In this document: positions 13,502-22,121 of the stretch, piece by piece | How positions within the stretch are numbered: position 1 is the first letter of the stretch | How the letters are laid out: each line of letters starts with the position of its first letter | From: Rhodocyclaceae bacterium | Lineage (GTDB): Bacteria > Pseudomonadota > Gammaproteobacteria > Burkholderiales > Rhodocyclaceae | Assembly: GCA_016791105.1 (NCBI GenBank) | Contig: JAEUNM010000054.1 | Span: forward strand, 59,274 to 123,273 | DNA: 64,000 nucleotides | Direction: 5' to 3' | The notes under the pieces: model-generated | What the model saw: the letters and a program-made list of their open reading frames with translations, nothing else | Told to the model about the DNA's origin: nothing | Database searches by the model: none | Program-made: the position numbers and the translations under genes

Positions 13502-14734
13502 TCAAAAACGCAGCGAACCGAGCAGCATCAGCATGTCCCACTCGCGCTGCGGTACGCTGCCCGCGCTCGAATTGTCCAGCACCGGCAACCAGCCCGTTCC
13601 GGTCACCTTGTGGAATTCCGCGCGCAGCATGAACGCCGGCGACACGTCGAAGCGCACGCCCAGCGTGCGGTCGTGTGCGTAGGCAATGTAACTCGGCAGC
13701 CGTGTGGCCGTGGCCAGACGGCTGCCGTCACGGTCATATCTATCCTGATAATACGTGTCATAGCGCAGGAACCACTGCCAGCGAGTTCCTGCACGCCAGG
13801 CGCCCTGCAGGTAGGCGCCTTCGAAGGGGACGCTCACGTCGGGCCGGGAGATGCCAAAGTTTTTGGTGCTGGCGTAACCGAACACATGTTCGGCGGTGAA
13901 ACTCCAGGGTTCGAGATTGAGTTCCGCCGAAAACAGGGAAAGCTCCAGTTTGACCTGCCCGGCTGCCAGCGGGTCGCTCCCGGCCCGACGATAATCTCCA
14001 TTGAGATGCGCCTGACTATATGCCAGGCGCCATTTGCTGCGGGCATCCTGCAGCATGACGCGGCCTATCGCCGCACGGTCGCCCTCGAACAGGCCGCGTA
14101 CGCTGCTACCCAGGAAGGTCGCCGTGGTTTCCTTGTCGTCGAGGCGGGGTTTGCCCAGCGCCGCCTCGAACAACAGTTCTACGTTTCCGGCGCTGAAACG
14201 CCCATAGGGCGCCACGCCGTCGAGGGAATCGGAAAATGCACGCACCCGTTCGGGGTAGATGGATTGCGGCAACACCACGCCGGGCCGGGTAAAGGCGATA
14301 TCGCGCGTGCTGTTGTAAAACCCGTAAGGAATTTTCACGCGGCCGCCGCGCAGGCCCAGCCTTAGGGTTTCGGTGTCCTGCAGCGTCAGGTCGGCCAGCG
14401 CGAAATCGACGCGCAGTGCGCCGTGCGCGTCGGCGCCGGCACTGCGCGACATGACCTGCGCCGCCACATTCAGTCGTTCGTCCAGGCGCGCCGCGACGTT
14501 CAGGCCCAGTTCCGTAAAGCGGAAGCTGGTTTGCTGGCTGCTGGGACCAAGAAAATTGTTGTTCCCATTGCTGCGTATCGCGGCCTGACTCGCGAAACCG
14601 TGTACCTGAACGGCTCCGTCGAACAACTCGACCGCGAGTGCGGGCCCGGCGCCCGCGCAGACGCCGACCAGAGTGAGTGCGAGCAGTCGCTGCAGGCGGC
14701 GGTCAATAAAGTTCAAGGCTGCGTACCCGTTCAT
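13502..14734 (-). CDS. Outer-membrane porin-like beta-barrel protein
   Basis: A 410-aa protein with a signal peptide (LLALTLVGVCAGAGPALAVE, cleavage near residue 35), alternating beta strands throughout, and the terminal phenylalanine (LLGSLRF) needed for BAM-dependent outer-membrane insertion. The start at 14734 overlaps the upstream PstS-like gene by 32 bp, implying coupled translation. It stops 7 bp before the disrupted sensor gene. Substrate is unknown; the PstS-like partner suggests an anion or phosphate-like ligand, but that is weak inference. Confidence 0.75.
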   Translation of the reverse strand: MNGYAALNFIDRRLQRLLALTLVGVCAGAGPALAVELFDGAVQVHGFASQAAIRSNGNNNFLGPSSQQTSFRFTELGLNVAARLDERLNVAAQVMSRSAGADAHGALRVDFALADLTLQDTETLRLGLRGGRVKIPYGFYNSTRDIAFTRPGVVLPQSIYPERVRAFSDSLDGVAPYGRFSAGNVELLFEAALGKPRLDDKETTATFLGSSVRGLFEGDRAAIGRVMLQDARSKWRLAYSQAHLNGDYRRAGSDPLAAGQVKLELSLFSAELNLEPWSFTAEHVFGYASTKNFGISRPDVSVPFEGAYLQGAWRAGTRWQWFLRYDTYYQDRYDRDGSRLATATRLPSYIAYAHDRTLGVRFDVSPAFMLRAEFHKVTGTGWLPVLDNSSAGSVPQREWDMLMLLGSLRF

Positions 14735-15155
14735 CGAGTTTGTTCCTTTTCACGTATCCGATTGCGCCCGGCGTGACCGCAATTTTTGCGATCATTTCGT
14801 CCTCGCTCTCTACCTCGCGCGGCGCCTGTCCGGTGCCGGAAAACACCAGTCTGTCCCAGACCAGGCGGAGCTGATGCGGATAAACGTCCAATACCTCCTT
14901 GCAGAAAGCTGCGTGTATCGGATCGTAATCGGGAAGGACGTATACGGTCATGCGGTTGCCGTCCGGCCACTTGTTCAGGCGCATGGAAAATGCGGTACGC
15001 AGCGCGTTGCGCGTGAGCGTGCCCTGGGGCGTGCTGGCCGCCACGATGGCGACCACGTTCTGCGCGCAGGCGGAAAAACTAGTGGCGGCAAAGACGATGG
15101 CCGCCAGGCAGAAGTGCCGCCAATGAGAGAGGTCAAGTGCGCGCATGCGGGGCAA
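14703..15155 (-). CDS. PstS-like periplasmic binding protein, single-lobe type
   Basis: A 150-aa exported protein (hydrophobic FCLAAIVFAATSFSACAQ near residues 15-32). The body VAIVAASTPQGTLTRNALRT ... IFSMRLNKWPDGNRM-type and the C-terminal VTPGAIGYVKRNKL are hallmarks of the PstS-like substrate-binding superfamily. At half the usual length it is probably a short regulatory or porin-associated variant. It is first in the operon with the porin and the sensor. A periplasmic sensor module is the likely role, with this protein as ligand-binding subunit. Confidence 0.7.
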   Translation of the reverse strand: MPRMRALDLSHWRHFCLAAIVFAATSFSACAQNVVAIVAASTPQGTLTRNALRTAFSMRLNKWPDGNRMTVYVLPDYDPIHAAFCKEVLDVYPHQLRLVWDRLVFSGTGQAPREVESEDEMIAKIAVTPGAIGYVKRNKLDERVRSLELY

Positions 15156-15262
15156 CGGTCAAAAGACCACGAAAGCGCAAATTTTGCCTCAGAACACAAA
15201 CCCTTAGGGAGACTGTTACGCAGCCCAGGTAATTTGGCCCGGGCTTGGCGGGCAGGCCGGCA

Positions 15263-16207
15263 CTACAGCGCCTCGCGCGCGGCCAGCGCCGGCACGATGC
15301 ATCCCGGTGCGAAGCGAGCCCAGTGCAGGGCGGCGAGCCGCACGGTGGCGAAATGGATGTCTACGATATCTTCGATGCGGTCAGCGTATCCGCCTGCCAT
15401 GGCCACGGCGAGCGGCAGTGCGCGCGCCGCGCAGGCCTCATACACGCGGGCGTCGCGCTCTGCCAGCGCTGCCTTGTCGAGCTTCAGTCGTCCATAGCGG
15501 TCGCCTGCATAAGGGTCCGCGCCGGCCAGATAGATGACCAGGTCGGCGTCGAATTCGCCGAACAATCGCGCCAGGGCAGCGTCCAGCGCAGCCAGATACT
15601 CCGCGCCGCCGGCGCCATCGGCCAGTTCCACATCGAGCCGGCTGCGTTCCTTGCGGAATGGATAGTTCTTTGCGCCGTGCACGGACAGCGTATAGACCGA
15701 TGGGTCACCCGCGAATATTGCCGCCGTGCCGTCGCCCTGATGCACGTCCAGATCGATGATCGCAATGCGCGCCGCCAAACTTTCGGCCTGCATGGCGCGG
15801 GCGGCCACCGCCGCATCGTTGAATACGCAAAATCCCGCCCCGGCGTCGCGCCGCGCGTGGTGCGTGCCGCCAGCCAGATTGACGGCGATATTTTCTTGCA
15901 GTGCGCTGCGACAGGCGCCCAGGGTTGCGCCGGCCGAGCGGCGCGAACGTTCCACCATTTCGGGCGACCACGGAAACCCAATGGCCCGCATGTCAGTCGT
16001 CGAGAGATGTCCGGCGGCAACTTTGGCAACGTACTCGGGGGCGTGCGCACGCTGCAGTTCGACATCGCTGGCGGCGGCCGGCACCTCCAGGCGCAGCCAG
16101 GGTAATTCGGCCTCCACCCGTTCGCGCAGGAGGCGGTATTTCTGCATGGGGAAACGATGTTCGGGCGGCAACGGCAGCACGAAAGCATCGGTGTAGAAAC
16201 AGCGCAT
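15263..16207 (-). CDS. Histone deacetylase-like (acetoin utilisation family) hydrolase
   Basis: A 314-aa protein of the class II HDAC/AcuC/acetylpolyamine amidohydrolase superfamily. Key motifs are GGTHHARRDAGAGFCVFND (the paired-His active site), IDLDVHQGDGTA (zinc-binding Asp and His) and AGADPYAGDRYG (zinc Asp), followed by AMAGGY with its catalytic-type glycine turn. The start at 16207 gives MRCFYTDAFVLPLPPEHRFP, the family's usual beginning. It lies 10 bp downstream of the SDR gene, so the two are co-transcribed. The substrate, an acetylated amine or lysine, cannot be told from sequence. Confidence 0.88.
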   Translation of the reverse strand: MRCFYTDAFVLPLPPEHRFPMQKYRLLRERVEAELPWLRLEVPAAASDVELQRAHAPEYVAKVAAGHLSTTDMRAIGFPWSPEMVERSRRSAGATLGACRSALQENIAVNLAGGTHHARRDAGAGFCVFNDAAVAARAMQAESLAARIAIIDLDVHQGDGTAAIFAGDPSVYTLSVHGAKNYPFRKERSRLDVELADGAGGAEYLAALDAALARLFGEFDADLVIYLAGADPYAGDRYGRLKLDKAALAERDARVYEACAARALPLAVAMAGGYADRIEDIVDIHFATVRLAALHWARFAPGCIVPALAAREAL

Positions 16208-16217
16208 CGGGGCCTGC

Positions 16218-16904
16218 CTACCAGGCCAGCGGCTCGCGGTCGCGGAAAAAGCCGCCGCTCGGTCCGTCCTCCGGCAAGCTCGCCAGCCACAAGGCGGTAT
16301 CCGCACCTTCGTGCGCACTGCGCGGCGCCTGCGGACCGCCGATTTCCGTGCGGCACCAACCCGGACACATGGCATTCACCTTGACCGTGGTGCCGGCGAA
16401 TTCCGCCGCCAGGATGCGGGTAAGTGCGTTCAGGGCGGTTTTGCTCATGCGGTAAGCCGGCGTGCCGCTACCCATGCCGTCCAGGCTGGCGAGCGAACTC
16501 GACACATTGACGATGCGCCCGGCCGGAGATTCACGCAGCAGCGGCGCACAGGCCTGGGTGACGCGCAGGGCGCCGACCAGATTGACATCCAGCGTATTGC
16601 GCAACACGTCCGGATCCAGCGCCAGCGCACTGCGGCGGCCGCTATCCAGCATTACGCCGGCGTTATTCACCAGCACGTCGAGCCGCCCCGGCGCGCGCCG
16701 CAGGCGTTCGGCCAGATGCGCGACGGACCCGGCGTAGCGCTGATCCAGTTCCCACACTTCGACCGACTGGCCGATGAATGCCGGGCGCGCTTCGGCCGGG
16801 TGGCGCGCGGTGGCGATCACGAAATACCCCTGGCGTGCCAGCCCCTGGGCAATTTCGAAACCTATTCCGCGGTTCGCGCCGGTAACAAGTGCGACGGACT
16901 GCAT
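16218..16904 (-). CDS. Short-chain dehydrogenase/reductase
   Basis: A 228-aa classical SDR. It has the cofactor-binding TGANRGIG (residues 8-15), NNAG, a catalytic Ser-Tyr-Lys arrangement (VNVSSSLASL ... YRMSK) and PGWCRTEIGG after the active site. The residues after the second strand (ATARHP) favour NADP(H). It resembles the carbonyl-reductase-like subgroup. It is first in a two-gene unit with the HDAC-like hydrolase and is transcribed divergently from ubiD across 75 bp. The physiological substrate is unknown. Confidence 0.88.
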   Translation of the reverse strand: MQSVALVTGANRGIGFEIAQGLARQGYFVIATARHPAEARPAFIGQSVEVWELDQRYAGSVAHLAERLRRAPGRLDVLVNNAGVMLDSGRRSALALDPDVLRNTLDVNLVGALRVTQACAPLLRESPAGRIVNVSSSLASLDGMGSGTPAYRMSKTALNALTRILAAEFAGTTVKVNAMCPGWCRTEIGGPQAPRSAHEGADTALWLASLPEDGPSGGFFRDREPLAW

Positions 16905-16979
16905 GTATGGACCTCCCCGGTTTGCGTTTGGACGCCACCTGCGGCATCTTTACAGGTTTGTAACGTGTAAGGTTACCCC

Positions 16980-18464
16980 ATGCGCTATCAGGATTTGCGC
17001 GATTTCATCCAGCAACTCGAAACTTTGGGTGAATTGAAGCGTGTGCCCCACCCCGTGGACCCGCGCCTCGAAATGACGGAAATTTGTGATCGCCTGTTGC
17101 GCCGTGGTGGGCCGGCAGTGCTGTTCGAAAACCCGCACGGTGCGGCCGGCGCGTACTCGATACCCGTTTTGGGTAATCTGTTCGGTACCCCGCAGCGCGT
17201 CGCGCTGGGCATGGGGCAGCCGGCGGATACCTGGCGCACGGCCTTGCGCGAGGTCGGGCGGGTGCTGTCGGTGCTCAAGGAGCCGGAACCACCGAAAGGT
17301 TTGCGCGATGCCTGGGACAAATTGCCGCTGCTCAAACAGGTGCTCAACATGGCGCCGCGCGTGTTGGCGCGCGGCCCGGTGCAGGAAGACCAGTGCAGCG
17401 GACCGGATGTCGATCTGACCCGTCTGCCCATACAGACCTGCTGGCCCGGCGACGCCGCGCCGCTGGTTACCTGGGGGTTGGTGGTGACGCGCGGACCCGC
17501 CAAGCCGCGCCAGAACCTGGGCATTTATCGCCAACAACTCATAGGGCGCAACAAACTCATCATGCGCTGGCTTGCCCATCGCGGCGGTGCGCTGGATTTC
17601 CGCGAACATTGCGCGGCAAATCCGGGACGGCCGTTTCCTGTCGCGGTGGTATTGGGCTGCGATCCGGCCACCATACTGGGCGCCGTCACGCCGGTTCCGG
17701 ACAGTCTGTCGGAATACCAGTTCGCCGGCCTGTTGCGCGGCGCGCGCACGGAACTGGTGAAATGCGTGAATTCCGACCTGCAGGTGCCGGCCTACGCCGA
17801 AATCGTGCTGGAAGGGGTGATCCATCCGGGCGAGGTGGCCGATGAAGGGCCATACGGCGACCACACCGGCTATTACAACGAGGTGGCCAGCTTCCCGGTA
17901 TTTACCGTCGAACGCATCACGCAGCGTCGCGCACCCATTTACCACTCCACCTACACCGGCAAGCCGCCGGACGAACCGGCGGTGCTGGGCGTGGCATTGA
18001 ACGAAGTGTTCGTGCCTATCCTGCAGAAACAATTTCCGGAAATTCTGGACTTTTACCTGCCGCCGGAGGGCTGTTCCTACCGCATGGCCCTGGTCGCCAT
18101 GAAAAAGCAGTACCCCGGCCACGCCAAGCGCGTCATGTTTGGCGTGTGGAGCTTCCTGCGCCAGTTCATGTACACCAAATTCATCGTGGTGGTGGATGAC
18201 GACGTGGACATACGTGACTGGAAAGAAGTGATCTGGGCCATCACGACCCGCGTGGATGCCCGGCGCGATACCGTGATCGTGGATAACACGCCGATCGACT
18301 ACCTCGATTTCGCCAGCCCCGTCGCGGGCCTGGGCTCGAAACTGGGCCTGGATGCCACCAACAAGTGGCCCGGCGAAACCCAGCGCGAATGGGGCCGCCC
18401 CATCGAGCATGACGCGGCAGTGGTGCGGCGGGTGGATGCGCTGTGGGATAAGCTTGGGCTATGA
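16980..18464 (+). CDS. ubiD: UbiD-family decarboxylase
   Basis: A 494-aa protein of normal UbiD length (about 490). It opens with [20 protein letters not shown] and carries the family stretches [23 protein letters not shown] (residues 165-185), [13 protein letters not shown] and [17 protein letters not shown]. UbiD decarboxylates 3-polyprenyl-4-hydroxybenzoate in ubiquinone synthesis, using prenylated FMN made by UbiX. The E-R-E active-site context (EIVLEG ... [14 protein letters not shown]) is present. It stands alone, with its own upstream gap. Confidence 0.93.
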   Translation: MRYQDLRDFIQQLETLGELKRVPHPVDPRLEMTEICDRLLRRGGPAVLFENPHGAAGAYSIPVLGNLFGTPQRVALGMGQPADTWRTALREVGRVLSVLKEPEPPKGLRDAWDKLPLLKQVLNMAPRVLARGPVQEDQCSGPDVDLTRLPIQTCWPGDAAPLVTWGLVVTRGPAKPRQNLGIYRQQLIGRNKLIMRWLAHRGGALDFREHCAANPGRPFPVAVVLGCDPATILGAVTPVPDSLSEYQFAGLLRGARTELVKCVNSDLQVPAYAEIVLEGVIHPGEVADEGPYGDHTGYYNEVASFPVFTVERITQRRAPIYHSTYTGKPPDEPAVLGVALNEVFVPILQKQFPEILDFYLPPEGCSYRMALVAMKKQYPGHAKRVMFGVWSFLRQFMYTKFIVVVDDDVDIRDWKEVIWAITTRVDARRDTVIVDNTPIDYLDFASPVAGLGSKLGLDATNKWPGETQREWGRPIEHDAAVVRRVDALWDKLGL

Positions 18465-18465
18465 C

Positions 18466-18492
18466 GGGCGGCGGGCGCCTCACTCGCCGCCC
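18466..18492. terminator. Hairpin between convergent ubiD and livF
   Basis: GGGCGGCG (18466-18473) can pair with CGCCGCCC (18485-18492) across an 11-base loop. It spans the 15-bp gap and the last codons of livF. There is no T-run, so it may be only a weak bidirectional stop. Confidence 0.35.
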
Positions 18493-19196
18493 AGATAGGC
18501 CTGGCGTACCCGGCTGTCTCCAAGCAAGCGGTCGGCGCGGTCGGCCAGCGTGATGAGGCCGCTTTCCATCACGTAGCCGCGTGCGGACACTGTCAGCGCG
18601 AGGCGCGCATTCTGTTCCACCAGGAGGATGGACACCCCTTGTTCGGCGATGGAGTGCACCACTTCGAATACCTTGCGCACCATGAGCGGGGCGAGTCCCA
18701 TGGAAGGCTCATCGAGCAGCAGCAGTTGCGGGCGGGCCATGAGGGCGCGGCCCAAGGCGAGCATTTGCTGCTCGCCGCCGGACAAGGTGCCGGCGAGCTG
18801 GGTGCGGCGCTCCTTGAGACGCGGCAGCAGTTGATACACGCGCGCCAGGTCGTCGGCGATGTCTGCCGCGGCGGCACGGTGATAGGCGCCCATGTCCAGA
18901 TTTTCCTCGACCGACAGGCGCGCGAACACGCCGCGCCCCTCCGGCACCAGGGTGAGCCCCTGACCTATCAGGGCGTGCGGCGGGCAATGCGAAATGTCGC
19001 CGCCGCGGTACAGGATGGAGCCGCTGGCCGGCAACATGCGCGCCAGCGCCTTCAAGGTGCTGGTTTTGCCGGCGCCGTTGGCGCCGATCAGGCACACGGT
19101 TTCGCCGGTGCCTACCTCGAAATCGATACCTTTCACCGCCTGGATGCCGCCGTAGGCGACGCGCAAATCCTTTACCGCCAGCATGGGCGCCTTCAT
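18480..19196 (-). CDS. livF: Branched-chain amino acid ABC transporter ATPase LivF
   Basis: A 238-aa ATP-binding subunit. It has Walker A GANGAGKT (residues about 38-45), signature LSGGEQQ, Walker B LLLLDEPSMGLAP and the switch histidine region replaced, as usual in LivF, by ILLVEQNARLAL. It starts at 19196, overlapping the livG stop by four bases (ATGA). With LivG it powers uptake through LivH-LivM of branched-chain or related amino acids. It is the last gene of the livK-H-M-G-F unit. Confidence 0.93.
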   Translation of the reverse strand: MKAPMLAVKDLRVAYGGIQAVKGIDFEVGTGETVCLIGANGAGKTSTLKALARMLPASGSILYRGGDISHCPPHALIGQGLTLVPEGRGVFARLSVEENLDMGAYHRAAAADIADDLARVYQLLPRLKERRTQLAGTLSGGEQQMLALGRALMARPQLLLLDEPSMGLAPLMVRKVFEVVHSIAEQGVSILLVEQNARLALTVSARGYVMESGLITLADRADRLLGDSRVRQAYLGGE

Positions 19197-19963
19197 TCGA
19201 CCGGTCCGCCCAAATAAGCTTCGATTACGCGCGGGTCGCGCTGCACGGCTTCCGGCGTGGCTTCGGCGATTTTTTCGCCGTAATCCAGCACCGCCACGCG
19301 GTCGCACAGGCCCATTACGAGTTTCACGTCGTGCTCGATCAGCAAAATCGTGATGCCGTCGCTGCGCAGGCCGGCGATCAATTCGCGCAGCGCTGCGGTT
19401 TCGCTGGCGTTCATGCCGGCGGCCGGTTCGTCCAGCGCCAGCAGCCCCGGCTCGGTGGCGAGCGCGCGGGCAATTTCCAGCCGGCGCTGGTCGCCGTAGG
19501 GCAAATTGCGCGCCAGATCGTTGGCGCGCGCGTCTATGCCTACGTACTTGAGCAGCGTATGGGCGCGCGCCACGATGGCAGCTTCTTCCGCTCGCGTGGC
19601 GCGGCTGGCCGTGACGGCGCCCCACACTCCGGCACGGCTTTTGGTGTGGCGCCCGACCATCACGTTTTCCAGCGCAGTCATGTTGGCGAACAGGCGGATG
19701 TTCTGGAAGGTGCGGGCGATGCCGGCGCGCACGACTTCATGCGGCTGGCCCAGATTGAGGGCGCGTCCGGACAATGTGACGCTGCCAGCGTCGGCCGTGT
19801 AAAGGCCGGTCAGCACGTTGAAAAACGTTGTTTTGCCGGCCCCGTTGGGGCCTATCAGGCCATAAATTTCGCCCTTGCCTATGGTGAGCGACACGTTCGC
19901 CAGTGCGCGCACGCCGCCGAAATTTTTGCTGATGCCGTTCGCCGCGAGCAGTACTTCGCTCAT
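19193..19963 (-). CDS. livG: Branched-chain amino acid ABC transporter ATPase LivG
   Basis: A 256-aa ATPase with Walker A GPNGAGKTT, the LivG-specific GIARTFQNIRLFANMTALEN, a modified signature (NLPYGDQRRLEIARAL), Walker B LLALDEPAAGMN and ILLIEHDVKLVM. It pairs with LivF on the cytoplasmic face of the LivH-LivM channel. The ATG at 19963 overlaps the livM stop by four bases. Confidence 0.93.
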   Translation of the reverse strand: MSEVLLAANGISKNFGGVRALANVSLTIGKGEIYGLIGPNGAGKTTFFNVLTGLYTADAGSVTLSGRALNLGQPHEVVRAGIARTFQNIRLFANMTALENVMVGRHTKSRAGVWGAVTASRATRAEEAAIVARAHTLLKYVGIDARANDLARNLPYGDQRRLEIARALATEPGLLALDEPAAGMNASETAALRELIAGLRSDGITILLIEHDVKLVMGLCDRVAVLDYGEKIAEATPEAVQRDPRVIEAYLGGPVE

Positions 19964-21054
19964 GTTCCGTTTCCGGAAGCCGCAAATTCGCGCCGGCGGA
20001 CGGCGGACGGCCACAAGCCGGCCGGGCGGAACAGCATCACGGCAATCAGCGCGCCGCCGAACAGCAGCATGCGCAGCGCTTCCGGGTCGAGCAGCATGCG
20101 GCCGAACAGCCACATTTGCGCGGGGCGGGCGGCATAGCGCAATGCCTCGGGCAAAATCGCCAGCAACAGGGCGCCAAGTACGACGCCCGGAATATGGCCC
20201 ATGCCGCCCAGCACCACCATGCACAGCACCATGATGGATTCCAGCAGGCCGAACGATTCCGGGCTCACGAACTGCTGGAAACCGGCAAACAGCCCGCCCG
20301 CCACGCCGCCAAAACTGGCGCCCATGGCAAATGCCAATAGTTTGATGTTGCGTGTATTGATGCCGCAGGCTTTGGCTGCGATTTCATCTTCGCGTATCGC
20401 CACCCAGGCGCGGCCTATGCGCGAATCCTCCAGGCGTATGCAGATGAACATGGTGAGTACCGCGAGCGCCAGGAACAGGTAGTAAAACAGGTAGAGCGAG
20501 GGGATGGGAAAGCCGAACACGACCAGCGGCTTTTCCAGCGCGTGTCCGGCCACGCTCATGCTGTCTATGTTGGCGATGCCTTGCGGACCGTTCGTGATAT
20601 TGACGGGCGCGTTCAGATTGTTCAGGAAAATGCGGATGATTTCGCCAAAGCCCAGCGTCACGATGGCGAGATAGTCGCCGCGCAGGCGCAGCGTAGGGGC
20701 GCCGAGCAGTACGCCGAACGCTGCGGCGCAGGTGGCACCCAAGGGCAAAATCGCCCACAGCGGCCAATGCAGCCCGAATTGCGGGCTGGCCAGCAAGGCG
20801 TACAGATAGGCGCCCACCGCATAAAACGCGATGTAACCCAGATCGAGCAGCCCGGCAAAGCCGACGACGATATTGAGGCCTAGCGCCAGCATGGCGTAGA
20901 GCAGCGCGAAATCGACGATGCGTACCCAGGAATTGCCGAAATTCATGCCCAGCACGAAAGGCACGGCAGCCAGAGCCAAAGCGGCCAGCGCAGCGCCGCC
21001 ATAGGCTGCCGCGGGCGGCAGAGGATGTGGCAGCAGGTTAGCGAGCGGCTTCAT
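19960..21054 (-). CDS. livM: Branched-chain amino acid ABC transporter permease LivM
   Basis: A 364-aa polytopic membrane protein with about nine hydrophobic segments and the permease signatures ALGLNIVVGFAGLLDLGYIA, LRGDYLAIVTLGFGEIIRI and the EAA-like loop ACGINTRNIKLLAFAMGA. The N-terminus is hydrophilic for only about 15 residues, after choosing the ATG at 21054 that overlaps the livH stop by one base. It forms the channel with LivH. Confidence 0.92.
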   Translation of the reverse strand: MKPLANLLPHPLPPAAAYGGAALAALALAAVPFVLGMNFGNSWVRIVDFALLYAMLALGLNIVVGFAGLLDLGYIAFYAVGAYLYALLASPQFGLHWPLWAILPLGATCAAAFGVLLGAPTLRLRGDYLAIVTLGFGEIIRIFLNNLNAPVNITNGPQGIANIDSMSVAGHALEKPLVVFGFPIPSLYLFYYLFLALAVLTMFICIRLEDSRIGRAWVAIREDEIAAKACGINTRNIKLLAFAMGASFGGVAGGLFAGFQQFVSPESFGLLESIMVLCMVVLGGMGHIPGVVLGALLLAILPEALRYAARPAQMWLFGRMLLDPEALRMLLFGGALIAVMLFRPAGLWPSAVRRREFAASGNGT

Positions 21055-22046
21055 TAGGCGCGCTCCGCGACTTTTTCGCCCATCAGTCCGGAAGGCCGGA
21101 ATACCAGCACCAGGATGAGCACGAAAAACGCAAAAATGTCCTTGTAGTTGGAGCCCAGAAAGCCCCGATCGCCGAATTGTTCGCACAGGCCGGCGCCAGT
21201 GCCGCCCGGCAGATGGTTGCTCCACCAGCAAAAATTGGTCAGGTCGCCGATGTAACCGGCACCCAGCGATTCGATGATGCCCAGCAGCACGCCACCCAGC
21301 ATGGCGCCGCCCAGATTGCCTATGCCGCCCAGCACGGCTGCCGTAAAGGCTTTAAGGCCGAGCAGAAAGCCCATGTGATAGTGGGCGGTCGAATAATTTG
21401 CGCTCACCATTACGCCGGCCAGCGCGGCCAGCGCCGAACCCAGTACGAAAGTGAACGCGATGATGCGGTTCACGTCGACGCCCATCAGGCTGGCGATGGC
21501 CGGATGTTCGGACGTTGCCCGCATTGCGCGCCCCAGGCGGGTGCGATTGACGAGCAGCCACAGCCCGCTCATGGTGGCCGCCGCCAGCAACACGATGATG
21601 ATCTGTACGTCAGTGAGTGCGGCGCCGAAAATTTGATGCGGCGCGGACGGCAGCACGGCCGGAAAGGTGTGGTAGTTGCGTCCCCAGAATAGCATCGCGA
21701 CCTGCTGCAGCAGGATGGATACGCCGATCGCCGTAATGAGGGGCGCGAGACGCGGCGCATGGCGCAGAGGCCGGTAGGCGATGCGCTCGATAATGAAGCC
21801 AGTCGCCATGCAGACCGGCACCGCCACGGCCAGGCCGGCCAGCACCACCACGGGCCCGGGCAGACCGCTGCCGGCGAGTTTGTTGATGACGGACAGGGCG
21901 GTCAGGGCGCCTATCATCACCACTTCGCCGTGCGCGAAATTGATGAGCCCCATGATGCCGTACACCATCGTGTAGCCCAGCGCCACAAGGGCATAGATGC
22001 TGCCCAGCACGAGGCCGTTCACGATCTGCTGGATGAAAATGTCCAT
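21054..22046 (-). CDS. livH: Branched-chain amino acid ABC transporter permease LivH
   Basis: A 330-aa inner-membrane permease opening with MDIFIQQIVNGLVLGSIYAL and carrying GLINFAHGEVVMIGAL, the LivH hallmark, and RAMRATSEHPAIASLMGVDV as its EAA loop. There is a Cys-containing loop near residues 270-290 (NFCWWSNHLPGGTGAGLCEQ) that looks like an insertion compared with typical LivH. It lies 75 bp downstream of livK. Confidence 0.92.
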   Translation of the reverse strand: MDIFIQQIVNGLVLGSIYALVALGYTMVYGIMGLINFAHGEVVMIGALTALSVINKLAGSGLPGPVVVLAGLAVAVPVCMATGFIIERIAYRPLRHAPRLAPLITAIGVSILLQQVAMLFWGRNYHTFPAVLPSAPHQIFGAALTDVQIIIVLLAAATMSGLWLLVNRTRLGRAMRATSEHPAIASLMGVDVNRIIAFTFVLGSALAALAGVMVSANYSTAHYHMGFLLGLKAFTAAVLGGIGNLGGAMLGGVLLGIIESLGAGYIGDLTNFCWWSNHLPGGTGAGLCEQFGDRGFLGSNYKDIFAFFVLILVLVFRPSGLMGEKVAERA

Positions 22047-22121
22047 GGCGCGAGGGCGCGGGTAAAACCGGAATGCGCAGCGCAGCGCCACACGGCGCCG
22101 CGCGCGCAAGGCTGATGCAGC

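Noticed and set aside
16950..18410. 486-codon minus-strand frame opposite ubiD
   Set aside because: ubiD is a full-length, well-conserved gene; the opposite frame is His/Arg/Gln-rich and unlike any protein.
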